From assembly GCF_000633355.1 (NCBI RefSeq), contig NZ_AYMQ01000055.1:62001-126000 (forward strand): DNA of 64,000 nt, read 5' to 3'. This DNA comes from Serratia sp. H1w (GTDB taxonomy: Bacteria > Pseudomonadota > Gammaproteobacteria > Enterobacterales > Enterobacteriaceae). Below the pieces are notes generated by a model that saw only the letters and a list, made by a program, of their open reading frames with translations, was not told where the DNA came from and ran no database searches. Shown here one piece after another: positions 48,798-60,428 of this stretch (position 1 is its first letter; every line of letters starts with the position of its first letter). Both the position numbers and the translations under genes were made by a program.

Positions 48798-49963
48798 TAT
48801 TTACCCTCCACTGCCGCAACAACTTGCTGAGCCGCATCAGTCAGGCTGGTCGCAGCAATGATATTCAAACCGCTGTCCGCCAGTTTCTTGGCGCCCAGTT
48901 CGGCGTTGTTCCCTTCCAGACGCACGACCACCGGGACGTTCACGCCCACTTCGGCTACCGCGCCAATGATACCGTCGGCGATCAGGTCGCAACGGACGAT
49001 ACCACCGAAGATGTTGACCAGAACCGCTTTCACCTTGTCGTCAGACAGGATGATTTTAAAGGCTTCGGTTACGCGTTCTTTGGTTGCGCCACCGCCCACG
49101 TCCAGGAAGTTGGCAGGTTCGCCACCGTGCAGTTTCACGATGTCCATGGTACCCATGGCCAGACCGGCACCGTTCACCATGCAACCGATGTTGCCGTCGA
49201 GAGCAACATAGTTCAGCTCCCACTGAGCCGCACGGGATTCACGTTCGTCTTCCTGAGAAGGGTCACGCATTTCACGCAGTTCAGACTGGCGGAACAGGGC
49301 GTTACCATCGGCACCCAGCTTACCATCCAGGCAGATCAGATCGCCCTGCTTGGTCACTACCAGCGGGTTGATCTCAACCATTGCCAAGTCGCGTTCCAGG
49401 AAAAGCGTCGCCAGACCCATGAAGATCTTGGCAAACTGGCCGACTTGCTTACCGGTCAGACCCAGTTTGAACGCCAGCTCACGACCTTGGTAAGGCTGTG
49501 GGCCTGCCAGTGGATCGATGGTCATTTTGTGGATCAGTTCCGGAGTTTCTTCCGCAACTTTCTCAATTTCAACGCCACCTTCGGTGGATGCCATAAACAC
49601 CACGCGACGGCTGGCACGGTCAACCACCGCCCCCAGATACAGCTCTTTATCGATATCGGTGGCCGCTTCTACCAGGATCTGGTGAACCGGCTGACCCAGC
49701 GCATCTGTCTGGTAGGTCACCAGGCGTTTACCCAGCCAGGCTTCGGCGAATGCACGGATATCTTCTTTGCTGTTAACGACTTTAACGCCACCAGCTTTAC
49801 CACGGCCGCCAGCATGAACCTGACATTTTACCACCCACGGGCCGGAGCCGATTTTAGATGCGGCTTCTTCTGCTTCGCGCGGAGTGGTACAGGCGTAACC
49901 GGTTGGTGCTGGCATGCCATACCGAGCAAACAGCTGTTTTGCCTGATATTCGTGTAAATTCAT
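48797..49963 (-). CDS. sucC: Succinyl-CoA synthetase beta subunit SucC
   Basis: SucC (388 residues) has an ATP-grasp domain ([35 protein letters not shown]) and a C-terminal CoA-ligase-type domain ([16 protein letters not shown]). With SucD it makes ATP or GTP from succinyl-CoA. The 118-bp gap to sucB carries two hairpins, one GGGCGCGG / CCGCGCCC just after sucB, which may modulate read-through or stability. Confidence 0.99.
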   Translation of the reverse strand: MNLHEYQAKQLFARYGMPAPTGYACTTPREAEEAASKIGSGPWVVKCQVHAGGRGKAGGVKVVNSKEDIRAFAEAWLGKRLVTYQTDALGQPVHQILVEAATDIDKELYLGAVVDRASRRVVFMASTEGGVEIEKVAEETPELIHKMTIDPLAGPQPYQGRELAFKLGLTGKQVGQFAKIFMGLATLFLERDLAMVEINPLVVTKQGDLICLDGKLGADGNALFRQSELREMRDPSQEDERESRAAQWELNYVALDGNIGCMVNGAGLAMGTMDIVKLHGGEPANFLDVGGGATKERVTEAFKIILSDDKVKAVLVNIFGGIVRCDLIADGIIGAVAEVGVNVPVVVRLEGNNAELGAKKLADSGLNIIAATSLTDAAQQVVAAVEGK

Positions 49964-50051
49964 GATGTTCTATCCATTCAGGTCTGAAAGTTTCAGCCGG
50001 GTCATTTTTGCGGGTTCCCGCATGACTTGTCGGCCACATAGCACAGGGTGT

Positions 50052-50072
50052 GGGCGCGGCAACACCGCGCCC
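50052..50072 (-). other. Intra-operon hairpin between sucB and sucC
   Basis: GGGCGCGG and CCGCGCCC form a perfect 8-bp stem with a 5-base loop, ten bases after the sucB stop; a second hairpin TGCGGG-TT-CCCGCA lies near 50010. Neither has a U tail on the minus strand, so they look like processing or stabilising structures. Confidence 0.5.
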
Positions 50073-50081
50073 TTGCAGGGA

Positions 50082-51296
50082 TTAAACGTCCAGCAGCAGA
50101 CGAGCCGGGTCTTCCAGCATGTCTTTCACCGTCACCAGATAACTCACCGACTCTTTGCCATCGATCAGACGATGATCGTAAGACAGAGCCAGATACATCA
50201 TCGGCTGGATCACCACCTGACCATTGACCGCCATTGGGCGATCCTTGATGGCGTGCATACCCAGGATGGCGCTCTGCGGTGGGTTGATGATCGGGGTAGA
50301 CATCAGTGAACCGAAGACACCGCCGTTGGTAATGGTGAAGTTACCGCCGGTCAGTTCTTCCACGGTCAATTTGCCGTCACGGCCCTTGATCGCCAGCTCT
50401 TTGATTTTCTTCTCGATGTCAGCCATGCTCATGGAATCGACGTCACGCAGTACCGGAGTTACCAGGCCGCGCGGAGTCGATACCGCAATGCTGATATCGA
50501 AGTAGTTGTGGTAAACCACGTCGCTACCGTCGATGGAGGCGTTCACTTCCGGGAAGCGTTTCAGCGCTTCGACTACCGCTTTGATGTAGAAGGACATAAA
50601 GCCCAGACGGACACCGTGGCGTTTTTCGAAGGCTTCACCGTACTGCTTGCGCAGATCCATGATCGGCTGCATGTTGATTTCGTTGAAGGTGGTCAGCATC
50701 GCGGTGCTGTTCTTCGCTTCCAACAGGCGCTCGGCCACGCGTTTGCGCAGGCGGGTCATCGGTACACGTTTTTCGCTACGGCCACTCAGGGCAGGCTGTG
50801 GCGCAGCAGCAGGCGCTGCCGCCGGTGCTGCTTTCTTGCTGGCAGCCAGGTGTGCTTCAACGTCTTCACGAGTGATACGGCCACCCACGCCGCTGCCTTT
50901 GATGGCTGCAGCATCGAGGTCGTGTTCGCCGATTAGGCGGCGGATCGCCGGGCTGAGTGCATCGTTGCTCTCTTCTCCCAGGCTGGCGGTCGCACGCTGT
51001 GCCGGAGTGGCCTCAGCGCTCTGCGCCTTCACTTCGGTCGGTTTGCCAGAGCTGTCGCCCTGACGGATGCGCCCGAGGAGCTGGCGTGAAGTCACGGTTG
51101 CCCCTTCGTCTTCCAGGATCGCTTCCAGCACGCCGGCTTCACTGGCTGGCACTTCCAACACCACTTTATCGGTTTCGATTTCAACCAGTACTTCGTCACG
51201 TTGGACGGTATCACCCGGTTTTTTATGCCAGGTGGCGACGGTTGCATCGGCAACGGATTCAGGGAGGTCAGGAACCAGAATATCTACGCTACTCAT
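50082..51296 (-). CDS. sucB: Dihydrolipoyl succinyltransferase SucB (E2 of oxoglutarate dehydrogenase)
   Basis: SucB (404 residues) forms the E2 core. The lipoyl domain (residues 1-80) has the lipoylated Lys44 in [11 protein letters not shown]; the peripheral subunit-binding domain is [20 protein letters not shown], with Ala/Pro-rich linkers around it; the catalytic domain ends with [16 protein letters not shown] containing the active-site His and Asp. It follows sucA by 18 bases. Confidence 0.99.
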   Translation of the reverse strand: MSSVDILVPDLPESVADATVATWHKKPGDTVQRDEVLVEIETDKVVLEVPASEAGVLEAILEDEGATVTSRQLLGRIRQGDSSGKPTEVKAQSAEATPAQRATASLGEESNDALSPAIRRLIGEHDLDAAAIKGSGVGGRITREDVEAHLAASKKAAPAAAPAAAPQPALSGRSEKRVPMTRLRKRVAERLLEAKNSTAMLTTFNEINMQPIMDLRKQYGEAFEKRHGVRLGFMSFYIKAVVEALKRFPEVNASIDGSDVVYHNYFDISIAVSTPRGLVTPVLRDVDSMSMADIEKKIKELAIKGRDGKLTVEELTGGNFTITNGGVFGSLMSTPIINPPQSAILGMHAIKDRPMAVNGQVVIQPMMYLALSYDHRLIDGKESVSYLVTVKDMLEDPARLLLDV

Positions 51297-51314
51297 TAGC
51301 TTTCCTTTAAATTT

Positions 51315-54122
51315 TTATTCAATATTCAGCGCGTCATTCACCAGAGCCTGTTGCTGCTTCTGGTGTACGGACATATAACCCACCGCCGGAGAGGCAGAGG
51401 CTGGACGTCCTGCGTAACGTAAAGAGGCCCCAAACGGGATCACTTCACGGAAGTTGTGTTGGCTGCAATACCAGGCGCCCTGGTTCAGCGGCTCTTCCTG
51501 ACACCAGACGAAATCATGCACGTGGGCATACTGCTCCAATACCGCTTGAACGGCCTGATGCGGGAACGGATACAGCTGCTCGATACGTACGATGGCCACG
51601 TCTTTCTGGTCGTTCTTGCGGCGTTGCTCCAGCAGATCGTAATAAACCTTACCAGAACAGAGCACTACGCGTTTTACCGCTTTGGCATCCAGCTCGTCAA
51701 CTTCACCAATTGCCGGTTGGAAGGTGCCGTTTGCCAACTCTTCCAGAGAAGAGATTGCCAGCGGGTGGCGCAGCAAGGATTTCGGTGACATCACCACCAG
51801 CGGACGGCGCATACCGCGCAACGCCTGACGGCGCAGCATGTGGTAAACCTGTGCCGGAGTGGACGGGATACACACCTGCATGTTCTGTTCTGCACACAGC
51901 TGCAGGTAACGTTCCAGACGCGCAGAGGAGTGCTCTGGGCCCTGGCCTTCGTAACCGTGCGGCAGCAGCATGACCAAGCCACACATACGACCCCATTTCT
52001 GCTCACCAGAACTGATGAACTGATCAATCACCACCTGAGCACCGTTGGCGAAGTCACCAAACTGCGCTTCCCAGATGGTCAGGGTGCGCGGTTCTGCGGT
52101 GGCGTAGCCGTATTCAAATGCCAGAACGGCTTCTTCAGACAGCACCGAGTCCCAGACTTTGAATTCGCCCTGACCGCTGTGGATGTTGGCCAGCGGGACA
52201 TAGACAGAACCATTTTTCTGGTTGTGCACCACCGCATGACGGTGGAAGAAGGTGCCACGGCCAGCATCTTCACCGGAGATACGGATCGGAATGCCTTCAT
52301 CTGCCATGGTGGCGTAAGCCAGAGTTTCTGCTGCGCCCCAGTCGAACGGTTTGTTGCCTGCCGCCATCTCGGCGCGATCGCCGTAGATTTTCGCTACGCG
52401 CGACTGCATTTCAATCGCTTCAGGCACGGTACTGATACGACGAGCCAGTTCCTGCAGACGCTTCATCTCAACCTTGCTTGGGTACTCTTCGTCCCACTCA
52501 TGGTTCAGGTATGGCGACCAGGTAAAGGAGTGCAGGTTCATCGGACGCCACTCTTCAACCACGCAGTCACCGCGATCGAGAGCATCGCGATACAGGTTGA
52601 CCATTTCCGTGGCATCTTCCAGGCTGGCAACCTTCTGTTCGGTCAGCACGTCAGCGTAGAGTTTGCGTGGCGTCGGGTGCTTCTTGATCTTCTGGTACAT
52701 CACCGGCTGGGTTGCACTTGGCTCATCGGCCTCGTTATGCCCATGGCGACGGTAGCAGACCAGATCGATCATCACGTCACGTTTAAAGGTGTTACGGAAA
52801 TCCAACGCCAGGCGGGTAACAAAGGCTACCGCTTCCGGATCATCAGCGTTCACGTGGAAGATTGGGGACTGCACCATCTTGGCAATATCGGTACAGTATT
52901 GGGTGGAACGTGCATCCAACGGGTTGGAGGTAGTAAAACCAACCTGGTTGTTGATGACGATACGCACCGTGCCGCCGACTTCATAACCGCGAGCCTGCGA
53001 CATGTTCAGGGTTTCCTGAACCACGCCCTGCCCGGTGATTGCCGCGTCACCGTGAATGGTGATTGGCAGTACCATGTTGCTGCGCGCTTCGTCCAGACGA
53101 TCGCGACGGGCACGAACCGACCCCATGACCACCGGGCTGACGATCTCCAGATGCGACGGGTTAAACGCCAGCGCCAGGTGAACCATGCCGCCTTCGGTTT
53201 CTACGTCGGAGGAGAAGCCCTGGTGATATTTCACGTCACCGGTGCCCAGATGTTCTTTATGCTTGCCGGCAAACTCATCGAACAGGTCGGCTGGTTTTTT
53301 ACCCAGCACGTTGATCAACACGTTCAGACGACCACGGTGGGCCATGCCCAGCACCACTTCACGCGTGCCGTTTTTGCCTGCGTGACGCACCATCTCTTTC
53401 AACATCGGTACCAACGCATCACCGCCTTCCAGCGAGAAGCGTTTGGCCCCAGGGAATTTGGCACCCAGGTAACGTTCCAGCCCTTCGGCCGCCGTCAGTT
53501 CGCTCAGGAAACGGCGTTTCTCGTCGCTGGTGAAGCTGGCACGCCCCGCTACCGATTCAATGCGCTGTTGGATCCAGCGTTTCTCTTCGGTGTTGGTGAT
53601 GTGCATGTACTCGGCACCGATCGAACCGCAATAGGTCTGTTTCAGCGCGGCATACAGGTCGCTCAGCTTCATGGTTTCCTTGCCAATGGCAAAAGAACCC
53701 ACGTTGAAGGTTTCCTGGAAGTCGGCTTCGGTCAGGTTGTGATACGCCGGATCGAGATCGGGCACACGCTCCTGTTTCCACAGATCCAACGGGTCGAGGT
53801 TGGCGTGCTGATGCCCACGAAAGCGGAAGGCGTTGATCAGCTGCAATACCTTGACCTGCTTGGCATCGGTTTCTGGATCGTTGATGGTGGTGTTATAACG
53901 AGCAGAATCTTTCGCCAGGCGGCGGAAGTAATCTCGCGTTTGGGAGTGGAGCTGATCGGGTTTGACACCCGCAGTTGGTAGTTGCTGGAAAATTGAACGC
54001 CAACTATCTTCAACGGAACTCGGATCGGTTAAAAAGTCTTCATAGAGCTGCTCTATGTAGGACTGGTTCGCGCCCGCCAGATAGGAGGAATCCAGCCAGG
54101 CCTTCATTGCGCCGTTCTGCAT
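51315..54122 (-). CDS. sucA: 2-oxoglutarate dehydrogenase E1 component SucA
   Basis: SucA (935 residues) is the thiamine-diphosphate E1 of the oxoglutarate dehydrogenase complex. The N-terminal E2-binding helix, the TPP-binding GDAAITGQGVVQETLNMSQ, and the transketolase-like half (ISGEDAGRGTFFHRHAV, EAQFGDFANGAQVVIDQF) are all visible. It follows sdhB after a 257-bp gap that contains a long hairpin. Confidence 0.99.
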   Translation of the reverse strand: MQNGAMKAWLDSSYLAGANQSYIEQLYEDFLTDPSSVEDSWRSIFQQLPTAGVKPDQLHSQTRDYFRRLAKDSARYNTTINDPETDAKQVKVLQLINAFRFRGHQHANLDPLDLWKQERVPDLDPAYHNLTEADFQETFNVGSFAIGKETMKLSDLYAALKQTYCGSIGAEYMHITNTEEKRWIQQRIESVAGRASFTSDEKRRFLSELTAAEGLERYLGAKFPGAKRFSLEGGDALVPMLKEMVRHAGKNGTREVVLGMAHRGRLNVLINVLGKKPADLFDEFAGKHKEHLGTGDVKYHQGFSSDVETEGGMVHLALAFNPSHLEIVSPVVMGSVRARRDRLDEARSNMVLPITIHGDAAITGQGVVQETLNMSQARGYEVGGTVRIVINNQVGFTTSNPLDARSTQYCTDIAKMVQSPIFHVNADDPEAVAFVTRLALDFRNTFKRDVMIDLVCYRRHGHNEADEPSATQPVMYQKIKKHPTPRKLYADVLTEQKVASLEDATEMVNLYRDALDRGDCVVEEWRPMNLHSFTWSPYLNHEWDEEYPSKVEMKRLQELARRISTVPEAIEMQSRVAKIYGDRAEMAAGNKPFDWGAAETLAYATMADEGIPIRISGEDAGRGTFFHRHAVVHNQKNGSVYVPLANIHSGQGEFKVWDSVLSEEAVLAFEYGYATAEPRTLTIWEAQFGDFANGAQVVIDQFISSGEQKWGRMCGLVMLLPHGYEGQGPEHSSARLERYLQLCAEQNMQVCIPSTPAQVYHMLRRQALRGMRRPLVVMSPKSLLRHPLAISSLEELANGTFQPAIGEVDELDAKAVKRVVLCSGKVYYDLLEQRRKNDQKDVAIVRIEQLYPFPHQAVQAVLEQYAHVHDFVWCQEEPLNQGAWYCSQHNFREVIPFGASLRYAGRPASASPAVGYMSVHQKQQQALVNDALNIE

Positions 54123-54262
54123 TTTGATCCCTTAAGCTTTAAAGCTTCAGTTTTCGCCGTGGTTAACATAATTACCGTAATGGTACGTTTAACGGTTCAC
54201 TCGACGTGCTTATCACGCTAATGCACGTTCTGTTTTGGACCTTGCGGCCTCTTACAAGGAAC

Positions 54263-54325
54263 CTCTAAAAACCGGCGGGACAAACCTGATTGCCTGTAAC
54301 CACAATCACGGGTCAGTTTTTAGAG
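54263..54325 (-). repeat. Long hairpin in the sdhB-sucA spacer
   Basis: CTCTAAAAAC (54263-54272) and GTTTTTAGAG (54316-54325) are perfect inverted 10-mers around a 43-base region. Transcribed between sdhB and sucA it would form a stem-loop that could set differential expression of the two halves of the operon. Confidence 0.6.
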
Positions 54326-54379
54326 ATGCCCTCTGGTGATGTGCGCCGGAACCAGCACCGGCGCAGCATCTCGTTCTGT

Positions 54380-55096
54380 TTATGCGCCGCGTTGCAGCAG
54401 CATAGACTTGATATGACCAATTGCACGGGTCGGATTCAAGCCCTTAGGACATACACTGACACAATTCATAATGCTATGGCAGCGGAAAACACTGAAAGCG
54501 TCGTTCAGATCATCCAATCGTGCTTCAGTTTCCGTATCACGGCTGTCGATCAGGAAGCGGTACGCCGCCAACAATCCGGCCGGGCCAACAAACTTGTCAG
54601 GGTTCCACCAGAACGATGGACAAGAGGTGGAGCAACAGGCACAGAGAATACATTCGTACAATCCATCCAGTTTTTCCCGCTGATCCGGCGTTTGCAAGTG
54701 CTCACGCGCCGGAGGATTCTTGCCATCATTGATTAAGAACGGCTTAATCTTTTCGTACTGGGTGTAAAACTGCCCCATATCCACGACCAGATCACGCACC
54801 ACCGGTAACCCCGGTAATGGGCGGATCACGATCTTGTTGTTGCCTTTACGCAACGACGAGACTGGAGTGATACAAGCCAAACCGTTCTTACCGTTCATAT
54901 TGATGCCGTCTGAACCGCACACGCCTTCACGGCAAGAACGGCGGAACGACAAGGTCGGGTCTTTTTCTTTCAGCTGGATCAACGCATCCAGCAGCATCAT
55001 GTCACGGCCTTCTTCCGCTTCCAGGCTGTAGTCCTGCATATGCGGGGCGCTATCGACATCCGGATTGTAGCGATAGATAGAGAATTCAAGTTTCAT
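54380..55096 (-). CDS. sdhB: Succinate dehydrogenase iron-sulfur subunit SdhB
   Basis: SdhB (238 residues) carries the 2Fe-2S (CREGVCGSDG plus a later NGLAC), 4Fe-4S (CILCACCSTSC) and 3Fe-4S (CHSIMNCVSVCPKGLNP) clusters that pass electrons from FAD to ubiquinone. ATG 55096 gives MKLEFSIYRYNPDVD, matching E. coli; an upstream TTG is less likely. Confidence 0.99.
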   Translation of the reverse strand: MKLEFSIYRYNPDVDSAPHMQDYSLEAEEGRDMMLLDALIQLKEKDPTLSFRRSCREGVCGSDGINMNGKNGLACITPVSSLRKGNNKIVIRPLPGLPVVRDLVVDMGQFYTQYEKIKPFLINDGKNPPAREHLQTPDQREKLDGLYECILCACCSTSCPSFWWNPDKFVGPAGLLAAYRFLIDSRDTETEARLDDLNDAFSVFRCHSIMNCVSVCPKGLNPTRAIGHIKSMLLQRGA

Positions 55097-55112
55097 CAAT
55101 CGAGCTCCGCAA

Positions 55113-56879
55113 TTAGTAAGAACGCACTTTCGGCGGGAATGCCGCGCGCAGCTTCGGTTGCATGTTCACTTCACGACGCGTCATGCTTTCCGATTGCGGC
55201 AGATACAGCGAATGGCACAGCCAGTTGGCATCATCACGTTCCGGGTAGTCGAAGCGGCTATGCGCGCCACGGCTCTCGGTACGGTAGTTGGCCGACACGG
55301 CGGTGGAATACGCGGTCTCCATCAGGTTATCCAACTCCAGGCATTCGATACGCTGGGTGTTGAATTCGCTGGAGGTATCGTCCAGGCGTGCGTTCTTCAG
55401 ACGTTCACGGATCACTTTCAACTCTTCCAACCCTTTCGCCATCGCATCACCTTCACGGAATACCGAGAAGTTGTGCTGCATACAGGATTGCAGTGCCTTG
55501 CGGATCTCCACCGGATCTTCACCAGAACGGGTGTTGTTCCAACGGTTCAGACGATCCAGCGAGGCTTCGACGTCCGATTCGCTGGCGTCACGGCTTTCGC
55601 CCTGCTCTGCCAACGACTCTTGCAGGTGCATACCGGCAGAACGACCAAACACCACCAGGTCCAGCAGTGAGTTGCCACCCAGACGGTTGGCGCCGTGTAC
55701 CGATACGCAGGCAATTTCGCCAACCGCGAACAGCCCAGGGATCACCACGTCTTCGCCTTTCTCGTTCACGGTCAGCGCCTGGCCGGTCACTTTGGTCGGA
55801 ATACCGCCCATCATATAGTGGCAGGTAGGAATGACCGGGATCGGCTCTTTGACCGGGTCGACGTGAGCGAAGGTACGGGACAGTTCCAGAATGCCCGGCA
55901 GACGGGATTCCAGCACTTCTTTGCCCAGGTGATCCAGCTTCAGCTTGGCGTGTGGGCCCCAAGGACCGTCACAGCCGCGGCCTTCGCGGATCTCAATCAT
56001 GATGGAACGAGCTACCACGTCGCGGCCCGCCAGATCTTTGGCGTTTGGCGCATAACGTTCCATGAAGCGTTCGCCATGCTTGTTCAGCAGGTAACCACCT
56101 TCACCACGGCAGCCTTCGGTCACCAGCACGCCCGCACCGGCAATACCGGTTGGGTGGAACTGCCACATTTCCATATCCTGCACCGGCACGCCGGCGCGCA
56201 GCGCCATACCGACACCGTCACCGGTATTGATGTGGGCGTTGGTGGTGGATTGGTAAATACGGCCTGCCCCGCCGGTCGCCAGGATGGTTGCCTTGGCTTT
56301 GAAGTACACGACTTCACCGGTTTCGATACAGATAGCGGTAGTGCCCACCACCGCGCCATCCTGGTTTTTCACCAGATCCAGCGCATACCACTCGGAGAAG
56401 ATGGTGGTGTGGTTTTTCAGGTTCTGCTGATAAAGGGTGTGCAACAGCGCGTGACCGGTACGGTCAGCCGCCGCAGCGGTACGGGCCGCCTGCTCGCCAC
56501 CAAAGTTCAGTGACTGGCCGCCAAACGGACGTTGATAGATACGGCCATCTTCCAGACGGGAGAACGGCAGGCCCATATGTTCCAGTTCCAGAATCGCTTC
56601 CGGGCCGGTTTTACACATATATTCAATGGCGTCCTGGTCACCGATATAGTCGGAACCTTTCACCGTGTCATACATATGCCATTCCCAGTTATCTTCGTGG
56701 TTGTTGCCCAGGGCTACGGTAATGCCGCCCTGTGCAGACACGGTATGGGAACGGGTCGGGAATACTTTGGAAAGCAGGGCACAGGTTGAGCCTGCCTGGG
56801 AAATTTGCAGTGCCGCGCGCATACCTGCGCCACCTGCACCGATAACCACTGCATCAAACTCTCTGACTGGCAGTTTCAT
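55113..56879 (-). CDS. sdhA: Succinate dehydrogenase flavoprotein SdhA
   Basis: SdhA (588 residues) oxidises succinate to fumarate. The dinucleotide fold [14 protein letters not shown] is at the N-terminus; His45 in [10 protein letters not shown] is the covalent FAD site; active-site motifs include [21 protein letters not shown] and RNYDPVK-type [11 protein letters not shown] with HYMMGGIPT. The ATG directly abuts the sdhD stop. Confidence 0.99.
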   Translation of the reverse strand: MKLPVREFDAVVIGAGGAGMRAALQISQAGSTCALLSKVFPTRSHTVSAQGGITVALGNNHEDNWEWHMYDTVKGSDYIGDQDAIEYMCKTGPEAILELEHMGLPFSRLEDGRIYQRPFGGQSLNFGGEQAARTAAAADRTGHALLHTLYQQNLKNHTTIFSEWYALDLVKNQDGAVVGTTAICIETGEVVYFKAKATILATGGAGRIYQSTTNAHINTGDGVGMALRAGVPVQDMEMWQFHPTGIAGAGVLVTEGCRGEGGYLLNKHGERFMERYAPNAKDLAGRDVVARSIMIEIREGRGCDGPWGPHAKLKLDHLGKEVLESRLPGILELSRTFAHVDPVKEPIPVIPTCHYMMGGIPTKVTGQALTVNEKGEDVVIPGLFAVGEIACVSVHGANRLGGNSLLDLVVFGRSAGMHLQESLAEQGESRDASESDVEASLDRLNRWNNTRSGEDPVEIRKALQSCMQHNFSVFREGDAMAKGLEELKVIRERLKNARLDDTSSEFNTQRIECLELDNLMETAYSTAVSANYRTESRGAHSRFDYPERDDANWLCHSLYLPQSESMTRREVNMQPKLRAAFPPKVRSY

Positions 56880-57227
56880 TTAAGCACCCCACACTACGAT
56901 TGTTCCGTACAGTAAATAGACCAGCAACGTGACGACAATCGCCAGTTGCAGCACCAGGCGTAATGCCAGTGGCTTGATGTAGTCCGTCAGCACCTGCCAC
57001 ATACCCACCCAAGCGTGAACCAGGATCGACAGCAATGTCAGCAAGGTGAATACTTTCGTAATGGAGGTGGCGAAGAAGCCGCGCCAGATTTCATAGGTGA
57101 TGTCCGGAGCCGTAACGACGAAGCCCAGGATATAGATAACATACAGGGTGATGACGATGGCGGAAGCACGCAGTAACAACCAGTCGTGTACTCCGTTACG
57201 CCCTAATGCAGAAACGTTGCTTACCAT
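56880..57227 (-). CDS. sdhD: Succinate dehydrogenase membrane anchor SdhD
   Basis: SdhD (115 residues, three helices) with SdhC binds haem b and ubiquinone. His71, Asp82 and Tyr83 are at the E. coli positions ([20 protein letters not shown]). ATG 57227 ([21 protein letters not shown]) is chosen; it overlaps the sdhC end by seven bases. The longer frame upstream is sdhC in another phase. Confidence 0.98.
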   Translation of the reverse strand: MVSNVSALGRNGVHDWLLLRASAIVITLYVIYILGFVVTAPDITYEIWRGFFATSITKVFTLLTLLSILVHAWVGMWQVLTDYIKPLALRLVLQLAIVVTLLVYLLYGTIVVWGA

Positions 57228-57610
57228 ACGAGGACTCCAGCCAGAATTGACAGCACGACGGTCAGACCGAACGCCACCTGGGCAGAACGGGTACCTGCGG
57301 CTAAACTCTCTTCGATATAGCCAAAATCCATTAACAAGTGGCGAATGCCACCGCAAATGTGATAGGCCAGCGCAGTGAGGATCCCCCAGAAAATGAATTT
57401 CACGAAGAAGCTATTCATGATGGAGGCAGCGTACAGGAAGCCCTCTTGAGAAGAGAGAGAGATGCCCAGCAGCCAGAGGAGAATGCCCACGGCAACGAAA
57501 GTAATTACGCCAGAGACTCGGTGTAAGATGGACGCTATCGCAGTTACAGGAAACCGGATCGTTTGCAGATCCAGATTGATATGTCTTTGTTTTTTCACGG
57601 TTTTTCCCAC
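57221..57610 (-). CDS. sdhC: Succinate dehydrogenase cytochrome b556 subunit SdhC
   Basis: SdhC (129 residues) provides haem ligand His84 ([12 protein letters not shown]) and quinone-site residues Ser27 and Arg31 ([15 protein letters not shown]). It is the first gene of the sdhCDAB-sucABCD operon and is divergent from gltA. Confidence 0.98.
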   Translation of the reverse strand: MGKTVKKQRHINLDLQTIRFPVTAIASILHRVSGVITFVAVGILLWLLGISLSSQEGFLYAASIMNSFFVKFIFWGILTALAYHICGGIRHLLMDFGYIEESLAAGTRSAQVAFGLTVVLSILAGVLVW

Positions 57611-58245
57611 ACAGCTCTTATTATTTTCCTTCCTCCGGGCCTGGGTGGGGATCAGACAGCGTCAAGAGTTTTCACTCTTACACCTCACGCGCTCAAACAT
57701 GGACATCCTAGTGCTTAAACGGCGCGTAGTTATAACGCTGGGTGCTCCTACTTCAGGGTAATCCGGAGACCTGGCGGCAGTATAGGAGGTTCACATTCTT
57801 ATTACAATTCCCATACAATCCCTTTGGTCACATTTCCCCTAAACAGTGATTTAGATCACGATTATTACATTTAACACTAAATTAATTATCTGATTTGACA
57901 AGAGATCAACATTTCCATTACAAATAGGGTAGCGATCAGCCCTATGATGCACTAGCGGTCACCGGATACACTTCCCCCTACGCGTAAGTTATGCAACAGT
58001 GTATGTGGTTAAAATTCCAAACATATCGTAGGTTAATGATTAAAAGAAAATAACGAATCCCGATGAATCGTTAACGGCTGCTAACCCGTCTTGTTCGCCT
58101 GGTACGCACTCTGTCCCCTACCAGCGTAAATGCGCTGTCGCTCACAGAGTTAGCGTTCGCTCGACTTTAATGCGGGCAACCTGCGGAGATTTAAGGTATT
58201 TCAGTTGTTAGAGGTTTTTAAAATAAGGCGTTAAGGAGATTGTAA
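57611..58245. other. Divergent control region of sdhC and gltA
   Basis: This 635-bp region is AT-rich around 57800-57960 and should hold both promoters. Besides the CRP-like site at 57845-57860, TTAAC/TTAATT stretches at 57869-57890 resemble ArcA-type sites. The long gltA leader (to 58245) matches the known long E. coli gltA leaders. No gene seen. Confidence 0.6.
57845..57860. promoter_or_regulatory. CRP-like site between sdhC and gltA
   Basis: AGTGATTTAGATCACG has GTGA-N6-TCAC, the core of a CRP site. CRP activates the sdh operon in E. coli; the site lies about 235 bp upstream of sdhC. Confidence 0.55.
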
Positions 58246-59535
58246 ATGACTGATAAGAAAGCGACGCTAAGCATCAACAACGGCGAAGCTCCGATCGAAC
58301 TGGGCGTACTTACCCCTTCACTGGGCCCTGATGTTATTGACGTACGCGCCCTGGGCTCCAAAGGTTATTTCACATTTGATCCCGGCTTTACCTCTACCGC
58401 TTCCTGTGAATCCAAAATCACGTTTATCGACGGCGACAAAGGTATCCTGCTGCACCGCGGCTTCCCGATTGAGCAGTTGGCGAAAGACTCTTCCTACCTG
58501 GAAGTGTGTTACATCCTGCTGTACGGCGAAACCCCGAGCGCGGAAGAGTTCGAAACCTTCAAAACCACGGTAACCCGTCACACCATGATCCACGACCAGA
58601 TCACCCATCTGTTCCGTGGTTTCCGCCGTGACTCACACCCAATGGCGGTACTGTGCGGCGTGACCGGTGCCTTGGCGGCGTTCTATCACGATGCGCTGGA
58701 CGTTAACAACGAACGCCACCGTGAGATCACCGCATTCCGCCTGCTGTCCAAAATGCCTACCGTGGCAGCAATGTGTTACAAGTATTCTCTCGGCCAGCCG
58801 TTTGTCTACCCACGTAACGATCTGTCCTACGCCGGTAACTTCCTGCGCATGATGTTTGCCACCCCTTGCGAAGAGTACGTGGTGAACCCGGTGTTGGAAC
58901 GTGCCATGGACCGTATCCTGATCCTGCATGCCGATCATGAGCAGAACGCCTCAACGTCTACCGTGCGTACCGCCGGTTCATCTGGCGCCAACCCGTTTGC
59001 CTGTATCGCGGCCGGTATCGCTTCCCTGTGGGGACCAGCGCACGGCGGTGCCAACGAAGCGGCACTGAAGATGCTGGAAGAGATCAAAACCGTTGAGCAC
59101 ATTCCTGAGTTCATCAAGCGCGCCAAGGACAAGAACGACTCATTCCGCCTGATGGGCTTTGGCCACCGCGTGTACAAAAACTACGACCCGCGCGCCACCG
59201 TGATGCGTGAAACCTGTCACGAAGTGCTGAAAGAGCTGAACAAGAAAGACGACAACCTGCTGCAGGTTGCGATGGAGCTGGAACACATCGCGCTGAACGA
59301 CCCGTACTTCATCGAGAAGAAACTGTACCCTAACGTCGATTTCTATTCAGGTATCATCCTGAAAGCGATGGGTATTCCTTCTTCCATGTTTACGGTGATC
59401 TTCGCCATTGCCCGCACCATCGGCTGGATCGCTCACTGGAACGAAATGCACGACGAAGGCATCAAGATTGCCCGCCCACGTCAGCTGTATACCGGTTATC
59501 CAGAGCGTGAGTTCAAGTCTCAGGTTAAAAAGTAA
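58246..59535 (+). CDS. gltA: Citrate synthase GltA (type II)
   Basis: GltA (429 residues, E. coli 427) condenses oxaloacetate with acetyl-CoA. It is the hexameric, NADH-inhibited type: catalytic motifs [41 protein letters not shown] and NVDFYSGII are present. AAGGAG lies eight bases before the ATG. It is divergent from sdhCDAB, with which it feeds the TCA cycle. Confidence 0.99.
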   Translation: MTDKKATLSINNGEAPIELGVLTPSLGPDVIDVRALGSKGYFTFDPGFTSTASCESKITFIDGDKGILLHRGFPIEQLAKDSSYLEVCYILLYGETPSAEEFETFKTTVTRHTMIHDQITHLFRGFRRDSHPMAVLCGVTGALAAFYHDALDVNNERHREITAFRLLSKMPTVAAMCYKYSLGQPFVYPRNDLSYAGNFLRMMFATPCEEYVVNPVLERAMDRILILHADHEQNASTSTVRTAGSSGANPFACIAAGIASLWGPAHGGANEAALKMLEEIKTVEHIPEFIKRAKDKNDSFRLMGFGHRVYKNYDPRATVMRETCHEVLKELNKKDDNLLQVAMELEHIALNDPYFIEKKLYPNVDFYSGIILKAMGIPSSMFTVIFAIARTIGWIAHWNEMHDEGIKIARPRQLYTGYPEREFKSQVKK

Positions 59536-59579
59536 GCCTTGGCAGGGGCGTTATATTCGCCCCAATACTGCTAATGACC

Positions 59580-59607
59580 AACGCTGCCTCAACGGCAGCG
59601 TTTTTTA
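59580..59607 (+). terminator. Rho-independent terminator of gltA
   Basis: ACGCTGCC and GGCAGCGT form a perfect 8-bp stem with a 5-base loop followed by TTTTTAT. Confidence 0.9.
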
Positions 59608-59611
59608 TGGG

Positions 59612-60403
59612 TTATCGCTGGCAAATCGGACACCAATAAAATGGTCGTGAAGATAGCGCCATCTTCTCTATCATCGCCCCACAGCGTGGGCAAGGCTCAC
59701 CGCTGCGATGGAACACCTTGAAGCTGAACAGCGTGCCGTGATGGCGATTTTCATCGACCTGACCACGGGTGTGATAAGAAATTCGCGGAATTTCCAGCAA
59801 CGCCTGCGCTAACTTATCCAGCTCTTCAGGGGTCAGATCCTGCGGTTTATGCTTGGGTGCCAGCTCCGCCTGCCATAAAATCTCGGCTCGTAGATAGTTA
59901 CCCAACCCCGCCAAAAATGACTGATCCAGCAACATCCCACCCAGTTGACGCTTAGCAAACGTCGGTGACAGCAACCGCTGCTTTACCTGATCCACTGTCA
60001 ACGCCATATCCAGCACGTCAGGACCAATACGTTGCAAAAACGGATGCTGTTCAATCTCGCCGCGCGGTGCAATGGTGATATCCGAAGCGCTGTACAGCAA
60101 GATCGCCCACTCTGCCGTCTCCAACCGGACACGCAAATCACGCTTGGTATCCGGCGTTTCACCCGCTGGCACCACCTTCCATACACCATACAACTGGTTA
60201 TGGCTGTACATGGTCAAGCCATTGGAGAAATCGGTTAACAAGGCTTTACCACGCGGTTCGATGGCGGTGATACGTTCGCCAATCAGTTCGTTCTGATAGT
60301 GTTTCAGTTGGGGGAAAGCAAACCAGACTTCGGTCAGCGGTTGATCGATCATCACCACCGCCAGCTTATCTGCCGCCCGGCGGATCTCCGGCCCTTCCGG
60401 CAT
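59612..60403 (-). CDS. nei: Endonuclease VIII Nei
   Basis: Nei (263 residues) is a bifunctional DNA glycosylase/AP lyase that removes oxidised pyrimidines. The N-terminal Pro-Glu ([14 protein letters not shown]) supplies the Schiff-base proline and catalytic Glu; the H2TH helix region includes [16 protein letters not shown]; the C-terminal zinc finger is [20 protein letters not shown] followed by CPIC. It converges with gltA. Confidence 0.97.
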   Translation of the reverse strand: MPEGPEIRRAADKLAVVMIDQPLTEVWFAFPQLKHYQNELIGERITAIEPRGKALLTDFSNGLTMYSHNQLYGVWKVVPAGETPDTKRDLRVRLETAEWAILLYSASDITIAPRGEIEQHPFLQRIGPDVLDMALTVDQVKQRLLSPTFAKRQLGGMLLDQSFLAGLGNYLRAEILWQAELAPKHKPQDLTPEELDKLAQALLEIPRISYHTRGQVDENRHHGTLFSFKVFHRSGEPCPRCGAMIEKMALSSRPFYWCPICQR

Positions 60404-60428
60404 AAACCACTCCTTAATTGAAAATCCT

